From Promethearchaeota archaeon (GTDB lineage: Archaea; Asgardarchaeota; Lokiarchaeia; Sigynarchaeales; SOKP01): a stretch of DNA of 16,641 bases. The stretch covers positions 1 to 16,641 of the forward strand of contig JAEOUI010000155.1 in assembly GCA_016839425.1 (NCBI GenBank), given 5' to 3'. The notes under the pieces were generated by a model. The model had not been told where the DNA came from, did not search any database, and was given only the letters and a program-made list of their open reading frames with translations. This document shows positions 7,739 through 13,547 of this stretch, piece by piece (position 1 is the stretch's first letter; each line of letters starts with the position of its first letter). The translations under genes were made by a program, and so were the position numbers.

Positions 7739-8065
7739 TTAAAGTTCGTTTTTGAGCATGTCTTTTAGAACTTCCTTATCTTCAACATCTTCTTTTTCAA
7801 TTTCATCAAAGAATAAATCGAAGCCGCTTTTTTCATTTGTTAAAGTAAGTAAAAGAATTATTTGGTTTGAGATCAGCTTAAAATGTTCGCGGGAATTTTT
7901 ATTTTTATATAAATCATTAATAAGATTATTAATAATAGAAAATTTCATCCTTTGAAGCTCTCTTTTTTCCTTTTTAATGAGTTCTTTTAATTCTTTCTCT
8001 AAAAAATCGTAAAAGATATCTTCGTCTTTTTTTTTTTTATCGTTTTGAATTTCGTAATGTGGCAT
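7739..8065 (-). CDS. Small charged helical protein, hypothetical
   Basis: A 108-residue protein, rich in Lys, Glu and Leu, that I do not recognise. Residues 8-45 are strongly charged (NDKKKKDED, then KELKELIKKEKRELQRM) and likely helical or coiled-coil; residues 46-80 are more hydrophobic (ISNQIILLLTL); the tail is acidic (EIEKEDVEDKE). The overall pattern of a charged helix, ELQ, then a short hydrophobic helix faintly recalls the alpha-helical half of archaeal GINS proteins, but that is a guess. It faces thi4 tail-to-tail with a 15-nt gap and is divergent from adk. Support for it being a gene is the length of the open frame and sensible spacing; low-complexity AT-rich sequence could produce it by chance. 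Confidence 0.5.
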   Translation of the reverse strand: MPHYEIQNDKKKKDEDIFYDFLEKELKELIKKEKRELQRMKFSIINNLINDLYKNKNSREHFKLISNQIILLLTLTNEKSGFDLFFDEIEKEDVEDKEVLKDMLKNEL

Positions 8066-8149
8066 TGAAGTTCAATAAAGGTAAAAATTCTAAGTTAGTT
8101 AAGTAAACGCTTAAGGGTTTGTAAAATAAAATAATACGCTGGTAGTATG

Positions 8150-8174
8150 AATCATTTGTTTTAATGATTTTTTT
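8150..8174 (+). terminator. Hairpin plus T-tract with no obvious gene to end
   Basis: AATCATT (8150-8156) and AATGATT (8163-8169) form a perfect 7-bp stem around a 6-nt loop. The right arm runs into seven T's (8168-8174). It looks like an intrinsic terminator on the plus strand, yet the nearest plus-strand gene upstream ends at 7723. It may instead act in the leader or promoter region of adk. Confidence 0.35.
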
Positions 8175-8281
8175 ATCGTAAAAATTCATAAATAGTACTT
8201 ACAAGACTTTTAAATGAGAATTAACTACTCATACATAATCTAATTCATCTTGAAAAATAAAACATAACAAAATTGATAAAC

Positions 8282-8932
8282 ATGGCAAAGATTATTTTAT
8301 TCGGTGCTCCAGGATCGGGGAAAGGCACATTAGCGTCTCGCATCATTGGTGTTGAGCCCAATATCGTTCACATTTCCACGGGAGATATTTTTAGAGAGAA
8401 TATCTCAAAAAATACTTCTTTAGGCGTAAAAGCCAAATCTTTCACAGACAAGGGAGAATTAGTCCCTGACGAGGTAGTAATTGACATGGTAAAGGATAGG
8501 ATGGAAAAAGACGATGTTAAGGCAAACGGATTCATTTTAGATGGTTTTCCAAGAACACTTCCACAAGCACAGAAACTTGGAGAGTTCGCAACCGCAGATG
8601 CAGTGCTGCTTTTAGATGTTCCAAAAGACATTTTGTTAAAAAGAATCCTAGGCAGGTATTCCTGTCAAAAATGCGGTCAGATCTATAATAAGTGGTTAAA
8701 TAAACCTGAGAAAGAGAATACTTGCGACAAGTGCGGAGAGCATATTGATGTCATCCAAAGAGCTGATGATAACGAAGAAACGGTAAAAAGAAGGATCGAA
8801 GTATACGAGGAAAATTCTGCACCAATCGTAAAGTTTTACGAAGGTCTTGGAATGTTAAAGCGTGTCGATTCTACCAATACTCTAGAACTTAGCGACGATG
8901 AAATCAAGACGCTAATTAGTCCAGCAAAATAA
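8282..8932 (+). CDS. adk: Adenylate kinase, long-LID zinc-binding type
   Basis: A 216-residue cytosolic enzyme interconverting ATP + AMP and 2 ADP. The P-loop GAPGSGKGT is at residues 8-16, the AMP site at HISTGDIFR, and GFILDGFPRT is intact. The LID domain carries C128-x2-C131-x16-C148-x2-C151, a structural zinc site as in Gram-positive Adk. RRIEVYEENSAPIV near the C-terminus is also typical. This is the bacterial/eukaryotic-type enzyme, not the AdkA or AK6 type usual in many archaea. The frame is open to a TTG nine bases upstream, but the ATG at 8282 gives the canonical MAKIILFGAPG start. The 5' leader contains TATA-like AT stretches (near 8185-8215). It is followed 90 nt later by ndk. Confidence 0.93.
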   Translation: MAKIILFGAPGSGKGTLASRIIGVEPNIVHISTGDIFRENISKNTSLGVKAKSFTDKGELVPDEVVIDMVKDRMEKDDVKANGFILDGFPRTLPQAQKLGEFATADAVLLLDVPKDILLKRILGRYSCQKCGQIYNKWLNKPEKENTCDKCGEHIDVIQRADDNEETVKRRIEVYEENSAPIVKFYEGLGMLKRVDSTNTLELSDDEIKTLISPAK

Positions 8933-8957
8933 TTGAATGGAAGAATCGTACGAAATC

Positions 8958-8974
8958 TTTTTTTTATCTTTTTT
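8958..8974 (+). terminator. T-tract terminator after adk
   Basis: Eight T's (8958-8965) and six T's (8969-8974) begin 25 nt after the adk stop, with no strong stem. This fits archaeal T-tract termination, which would leave ndk with its own promoter (TTTATAAC/CTTATAATA near 8975-8993). Confidence 0.4.
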
Positions 8975-9022
8975 ATTTATAACATCTTATAATACGAAAA
9001 AATTAAACATGGTAGTTAACTA

Positions 9023-9460
9023 ATGGATGGAGATAAAACTTTTGTAATGATAAAACCAGACGGCGTGCGAAGAAGACTTATAGGAAAAATCATAGCTCGT
9101 TTCGAAGACGCAGGATTTAAACTAATGAAGATGAAACTACTTACCCTTTCGAGAGAGCTCGCAAGCGAACACTACGCAGAACACGAGGGAAAGCCATTCT
9201 ATGAAGATCTTCTTGAATTTATCACATCGGGACCTTCAATTGCAATATTATTCCAAGGAGATAATGCTGTAAAAAGAGTACGAGCCCTCGTTGGAGCTAC
9301 GAATCCAGAAGAAGCAAAATCTGGAACTATCAGAGGCGATTTTAAGGAAAATCCCCTTAGAAGCATTACAGAGAATATAATACACGCATCTGATTCGGAC
9401 AATTCAGCTAAAAGGGAGATATCTTTATTTTTCCAAGATAAAATAGCATTAGGACTGTAA
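9023..9460 (+). CDS. ndk: Nucleoside diphosphate kinase
   Basis: A 145-residue enzyme that transfers the gamma-phosphate of ATP to nucleoside diphosphates through a phosphohistidine. It shows the family start TFVMIKPDGVRR (6-17), HYAEHEGKPF, the nucleotide-binding GATNPEEAKSGTIRGDF, and the catalytic H121 in NIIHASDS, where most family members read NIIHGSDS. It ends EISLFF plus a short tail. Length is typical (140-155). ATG at 9023 is the natural start; an ATG at 9009 opens only four codons. It probably works with the adjacent adenylate kinase in nucleotide homeostasis but has a separate promoter. Confidence 0.95.
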   Translation: MDGDKTFVMIKPDGVRRRLIGKIIARFEDAGFKLMKMKLLTLSRELASEHYAEHEGKPFYEDLLEFITSGPSIAILFQGDNAVKRVRALVGATNPEEAKSGTIRGDFKENPLRSITENIIHASDSDNSAKREISLFFQDKIALGL

Positions 9461-9558
9461 ACATTTATTGGTTACTAATAGATAATGTTCTAATTTCTTT
9501 TCTCATTAAATATTAATAGAAATATATTTTGAAAATATAACTGAGAACAAGGATCAAC

Positions 9559-10317
9559 ATGGTTTTAAGTATATGCGTTCCGATTCAAATCAAGCGCGAC
9601 AATTTGAATGAAATTAAATCAAACATAGATGTAGTAAAGCAATTTAAACCAAATTACATTGAATTTAGATTGGATTATATCAACAATACTTCGTTATTAA
9701 CTGACGAGTTTGTAAAAAGAATAGTAAAATCAAGTCAAGATGCTGAAACGAAAATAATCCTAACTTATAGAAAGGCATCTGAGGGAGGTCAAGCAGACAT
9801 CAATGAAGAGGAGCGCTTGAAAATCGTAAAAACAATAATAAATGCTTTACCTGATTATGTAGATGTAGAGATGAGCTCCAACGATGATTTCATCAAAGAA
9901 ACAATTAGTTTAGCCATTCAAAAGAGAGTAAGAATGATTTTTTCTTACCACGATTTTGTAAGGACACCATCCTTAAATGAGATAAAGCATATAATTACTA
10001 ACTTTGACACCCGACTTGTAAAGAATTTGTCAATTGGTGAAAAAAATACTGGTTCCTTTCCAATAAAAATGATTTTTACTGCTCAAAAATTCGTAGATAA
10101 TCTCATTCCCATAAAATTATCTCAAGAATTATCAAGAATGCAACGAAATGTGATAACATTCTGCATGGGAGAGCTTGGAATCTTTTCTCGTGTGAGTTGC
10201 GTGAAATATGGTTCCTTGTTTACCTTTGCCTCGATAGGAGACACAACTGCTCCAGGTCAGATATCGCTAGAGCAAATGAGAGAAACACATAAAGTACTCT
10301 ATATATCTGATCAATAA
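9559..10317 (+). CDS. aroD: 3-dehydroquinate dehydratase, type I
   Basis: A 252-residue shikimate-pathway enzyme that dehydrates 3-dehydroquinate to 3-dehydroshikimate through a lysine Schiff base. Visible signatures are IEFRLDY (34-40), the catalytic H131 in SYHDF, the Schiff-base lysine K170 in FPIKMIF, and the C-terminal loop SLFTFASIGDTTAPGQ. The strand motif after K170 reads MIFTAQ instead of the usual IAVMP-like sequence, a modest divergence. Length matches the short archaeal monofunctional form. A TATA-like AAATATAA (about 9532-9539) lies 20-27 nt before the ATG, so the transcript may be leaderless. No other shikimate genes are in the window, and the neighbours are not functionally linked in an obvious way. 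Confidence 0.9.
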   Translation: MVLSICVPIQIKRDNLNEIKSNIDVVKQFKPNYIEFRLDYINNTSLLTDEFVKRIVKSSQDAETKIILTYRKASEGGQADINEEERLKIVKTIINALPDYVDVEMSSNDDFIKETISLAIQKRVRMIFSYHDFVRTPSLNEIKHIITNFDTRLVKNLSIGEKNTGSFPIKMIFTAQKFVDNLIPIKLSQELSRMQRNVITFCMGELGIFSRVSCVKYGSLFTFASIGDTTAPGQISLEQMRETHKVLYISDQ

Positions 10318-10327
10318 ATAAAATTCA

Positions 10328-10362
10328 ATAGGATTTATCTTAATAATTTGATTCCTATCTTT
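10328..10362 (+). terminator. Possible terminator after aroD
   Basis: ATAGGA (10328-10333) pairs with TCCTAT (10353-10358) across a 19-nt AT-rich loop, followed by CTTTT. Short stem and large loop, so only suggestive. Confidence 0.25.
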
Positions 10363-10490
10363 TCGCACTAGCATCGTATACAAACTGATATTTTACTCAA
10401 TTATTTAAGTTGGATCTTATATTTTATTTTTATTTATTAACAGACTTTTTGGATTGAAAAATGTTGAATAGCAATTTATAGCATAAAAAA

Positions 10491-10500
10491 GGGAGTTGAA
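10491..10500 (+). promoter_or_regulatory. Shine-Dalgarno site of the 10501 gene
   Basis: GGGAG (10491-10495) lies 5 nt before the ATG at 10501. It is one of few plus-strand genes here with a clear ribosome binding site, implying a leadered transcript started upstream, perhaps from the TTATATTTT stretch near 10416-10426. Confidence 0.45.
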
Positions 10501-11040
10501 ATGAATCAAGTTAAAGGAGCAATGATGTTATTATTAGTAAAAGTTATAAAAGCCAATAAAGGTGTTTATGCTGATTTGCTCTCCGATCAAGCTAAAGAAA
10601 TTTTGAATAAGCGAGTCTTGCCTTCCGTGTGGTATCCACATGAGGCTTATAAAAGCATGCTTACCGCAGTTGCAAGTGTTGAAGCAAGAGATGACACGAA
10701 AACTTTTATTTCGTGGGGACATGATGAAGGTCATAAAACATTTACCGAAATTTACAAGACTTTTGTTGGGAGGGCGGAACCCAAAAATGCATTGGAGAAA
10801 TTCAATCGCTTTCGGAAGCTCATGTTTAATTCTGGCGATTTAAAAATCGAAAATCTCACGGATACGACCGCCGATGTGCGATACATTGGAATTGATCGAG
10901 ATTTTAAAGTTTACCAATACATATTAGTAGGATGGATAGAAAAATTTCTTGAGTTATGTATGGGGGTTAAAGTTACATCAGAGTTTATAGAAAAGTCCTG
11001 GGAAGGAGATAAAGAAACTATGGTTCGCCTTTCTTGGTAA
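10501..11040 (+). CDS. Unassigned 179-residue soluble protein, possible ligand-sensor fold
   Basis: I do not recognise this protein with certainty. It has no signal peptide or membrane helix. The N-terminus is helical (VKGAMMLLLVKVIKANKG), followed by VWYPHEAYKSM, GHDEGHKTFTEIY and a central NRFRKLMFNSGDL. The C-terminus reads GWIEKFLELCMGVKVT then EGDKETMVRLSW. That last pattern, a Gly-Trp helix with a Gly-Asp-containing beta pair ending in a hydrophobic strand, recalls the C-terminal half of V4R/HNOB-type or TIGR02265/DUF2378 proteins, which act as small-molecule sensors in bacteria and some archaea. The resemblance is from memory of pattern, not alignment. Histidines (H47, H74, H78) could bind metal or heme. 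It stands alone with its own ribosome binding site and a T-tract after it. Confidence 0.6.
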   Translation: MNQVKGAMMLLLVKVIKANKGVYADLLSDQAKEILNKRVLPSVWYPHEAYKSMLTAVASVEARDDTKTFISWGHDEGHKTFTEIYKTFVGRAEPKNALEKFNRFRKLMFNSGDLKIENLTDTTADVRYIGIDRDFKVYQYILVGWIEKFLELCMGVKVTSEFIEKSWEGDKETMVRLSW

Positions 11041-11046
11041 TTCTTA

Positions 11047-11058
11047 TTTTTTTTATTT
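11047..11058 (+). terminator. T-tract after the 10501 gene
   Basis: Eight T's begin 6 nt after the stop codon, followed by ATTT. The 11059-11267 stretch to the convergent ABC gene holds nothing else I can recognise apart from A-tracts. Confidence 0.4.
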
Positions 11059-11213
11059 CAATCAATATTTAATAAGTAAGCTATAAAAATCAGTTAGGAA
11101 TTTTAATACTGCAATTATTACCCCTATCTTTATAAAACTATTTTCAATGTCTATTGGCCACTTAATGAAATATTATTTTTATTCATCCAGTTATACTAGA
11201 TACATATAGAATT

Positions 11214-11255
11214 AAAAAAAATTAAAGTTGAAAATCAGATAAAATGGAAAAAAAA
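11214..11255 (-). terminator. T-tract terminator of the MarR-ABC operon
   Basis: On the minus strand, runs of eight T's (11255-11248) and seven T's (11220-11214) follow the ABC stop codon by about 12 and 47 nt. No strong stem accompanies them. Confidence 0.4.
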
Positions 11256-11267
11256 TATGAAAAATAA

Positions 11268-13547
11268 TTATGCTTCTATAGTTTTGAACTGACTATTATA
11301 TATGTCAGCATAGAATCCGTTTCGTGCGATTAAATCGTCGTGAGTACCTTGTTCAACGATATTTCCTTCGTTCATCACGAGAATCAGGTCTGCGTTGTGA
11401 ATGGTCGATAGTCTGTGGGCGATAATAAAACTTGTACGATTTGCCATCAATTTATCCATTGCTTGTTGTATGAGTATCTCCGTTCGAGTATCCACGGAAC
11501 TTGTTGCCTCGTCGAGGATAAGAATTTTTGGATCTGCCAAAACGGCTCGAGCTATGGTTAATAATTGCATCTGGCCTTGAGAAATGTTGCTGATTTCTTC
11601 GTTAATAACCATATCATATCCATTAGGCAAGGTGTGGACAAAATGATCTACATGTGCTGCTTTAGCGGCTTCAATGACTTCCTCGTCAGTTGCATCAAGA
11701 CGACCGTAGCGAATGTTTTCCATAATAGTACCGTTGAAAAGCCAAGTGTCTTGCAAAACCATACCAAATAACTTTCGTAAGTCTTTTCGGGTGAATTCCT
11801 TAACATCATGTCCATTAATAAGTATTTCACCATCAAGTACATCGTAGAATCGCATGAGAAGCTTTACGATCGTTGTTTTCCCCGCACCCGTGGGACCAAC
11901 AATTGCAATTTTTTTTCCAGGTTCAGCAATTGCAGAGAAGTCATGGATTACAACTTTATTGGGATCGTATCCAAAGCTGATATTTTTAAATTCAACACCG
12001 TATTTATCGCTCTCTTCAAGCATTATGGGAGTCGTCGTTTCCATTATTTGCTCCTCTTCTTCAAGGAATTTAAAAATTCTCTCTGCAGCTGCTACTGTTG
12101 TTTGTAATGTATTTGACATATTTGCAATCTGAGTCATGGGTTGGGTGAAGGAACGGATGTATTGAATGAACGCTTGAATGTCACCAATGGATATTGTATT
12201 TTGTATGACAAGCCAACTACCTAAGATTGCGATGACGATATAACCTAAATTACCTATAAACATCATCAATGGCATCATTAATCCCGTTATAAAACTAGCT
12301 TTCCAAGCCGATTTGTAAAGCGTATTGTTATATTCTGAGAATTTTTTTATGCTTTTTTTTTCTCCATTGAACGCTTTCATTACAATGTGACCGCTAAACA
12401 TTTCCTCCACATGGCCATTTACATGGCCTAAATATATTTGTTGGTTGACAAAATGTTTTTGTGACTTTTTTGCGATTAATCCCATTGTAACTAAAGATAC
12501 GGGAATGATAATTATCGATACAAGGGTGAGAATCCAACTGATGGTAAGCATCATTATAAGCACTCCGACAACGGTTACTACGGAAGTAATAATTTGAGTC
12601 AAACTCATGCTTAGATTTTGGTTAATTACATCCACATCGTTTGTTACATAAGCAAGCACTTCACCGTGAGTTTTTTTATCGAAATATCTAAGAGGTAACT
12701 TGTCCATTTTTTCTGAAATATCTTTTCTTAAGCGATATGATGTGTCTGCTGCTACTTTTGCCATTATCCAACCTTGAATAAAAGCGAATATCGAGGAAAG
12801 TATATATAGTCCTAGAGTTATCAGGACAATAAATCCTATATACCCAAAATCAATAGATCCCGTTCCGCTATACTGAGCGATTAATCCTTCGAATAGTTTT
12901 GTCGTAGCCATGCCCAAAATTTTTGGTCCAAAGATAGTTGCTGCTGTCGATGCGATGGCAAAAATAAATACGATTATTACCGAAATTTTATATTTTCCCA
13001 TATAATTAAGCAATTTCCGAATAGTTCCTTGGAAATCCTTTGCCTTGTCTCCTTTCATCATTGCCATTGGGCCTCCTCGACCCATTGGACCATGACCACG
13101 ACCCGTTTGACCTCGTTTCATTGCTAGTTTTTTTAATGCTTCAGGGTCCATTTTATCCATTTTATTAGGATCAATTCCCATTCGTTTCATAGCCGCTCGT
13201 ATCATTTCTTGGCGTTCAATTGATTCATTTTTCTTTTTTGCTCGTGTCCCTTTCTTTTTTTTTGATTTTTTACCATCCCTTAAACTCTTATCTTCTTGAG
13301 AATCTTCCATTTTGGTTTGTTTCGTTTCTTCACTACTTGCTGAATCAGGACTCAATCCCATTCGCTTCATTGCTCCTCGAATGAAAGCGTCGCGATCTGT
13401 CGTGTCAGGATCCACTCCTACACGTTCCATCATGCCTCGGATGAAAGCATCGCGATCCGTCGTGTCAGGATCCATCCCTACTCGTTTCATCAAGCCTCGA
13501 ATGAATGCTTCGCTATCTATTGAATCTTTTTTATCGTTTTCTGGCAT
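11268..13547 (-). CDS. ABC exporter subunit with competent ATPase site and repeat-bearing N-terminus
   Basis: A 759-residue half-exporter, permease fused to ATPase. Residues 1-170 are a soluble extension: three 20-residue repeats (11-70), a Lys-rich linker (92-107), a fourth related unit (111-130) and a Gly/Met-rich stretch (RGHGPMGRGGPMAMM). Six membrane helices follow (about 190-485). The nucleotide-binding domain has Walker A GPTGAGKTT (551-559), signature ISQGQ (655-659), Walker B ILILDE with catalytic E680, and H-loop H711. The ISQGQ signature with intact Glu and His marks the consensus subunit of TM287/288-like heterodimers. It overlaps the stop of the partner gene by one base (TAATG). 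Such pairs export drugs, lipids or peptides; the substrate is unknown. Without the N-terminal extension the length would be normal (about 590). Confidence 0.92.
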   Translation of the reverse strand: MPENDKKDSIDSEAFIRGLMKRVGMDPDTTDRDAFIRGMMERVGVDPDTTDRDAFIRGAMKRMGLSPDSASSEETKQTKMEDSQEDKSLRDGKKSKKKKGTRAKKKNESIERQEMIRAAMKRMGIDPNKMDKMDPEALKKLAMKRGQTGRGHGPMGRGGPMAMMKGDKAKDFQGTIRKLLNYMGKYKISVIIVFIFAIASTAATIFGPKILGMATTKLFEGLIAQYSGTGSIDFGYIGFIVLITLGLYILSSIFAFIQGWIMAKVAADTSYRLRKDISEKMDKLPLRYFDKKTHGEVLAYVTNDVDVINQNLSMSLTQIITSVVTVVGVLIMMLTISWILTLVSIIIIPVSLVTMGLIAKKSQKHFVNQQIYLGHVNGHVEEMFSGHIVMKAFNGEKKSIKKFSEYNNTLYKSAWKASFITGLMMPLMMFIGNLGYIVIAILGSWLVIQNTISIGDIQAFIQYIRSFTQPMTQIANMSNTLQTTVAAAERIFKFLEEEEQIMETTTPIMLEESDKYGVEFKNISFGYDPNKVVIHDFSAIAEPGKKIAIVGPTGAGKTTIVKLLMRFYDVLDGEILINGHDVKEFTRKDLRKLFGMVLQDTWLFNGTIMENIRYGRLDATDEEVIEAAKAAHVDHFVHTLPNGYDMVINEEISNISQGQMQLLTIARAVLADPKILILDEATSSVDTRTEILIQQAMDKLMANRTSFIIAHRLSTIHNADLILVMNEGNIVEQGTHDDLIARNGFYADIYNSQFKTIEA
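13338..13517 (-). repeat. Three tandem 60-bp coding repeats
   Basis: Three head-to-tail 60-bp units (13517-13458, 13457-13398, 13397-13338) encode the pattern D-x-x-A-F-I-R-G-x-M-[KE]-R-[VM]-G-x-[DS]-P-D-[ST]-x. The 60-base blocks at 13381-13440 and 13441-13500 differ at 8 positions by my count (about 87 percent identical), so the duplication is recent or kept alike. A diverged fourth unit lies at 13217-13158 (residues 111-130), and a partial one follows it. Confidence 0.9.

Noticed and set aside
9463..9485. Inverted repeat TATTGGT/ACTAATA after ndk
   Set aside because: One mismatch and a one-base spacer make a poor hairpin, and in AT-rich DNA it is not significant.
13338..13517. CRISPR-like array
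   Set aside because: The 60-bp units are directly adjoining without spacers and keep the reading frame of the ABC gene.
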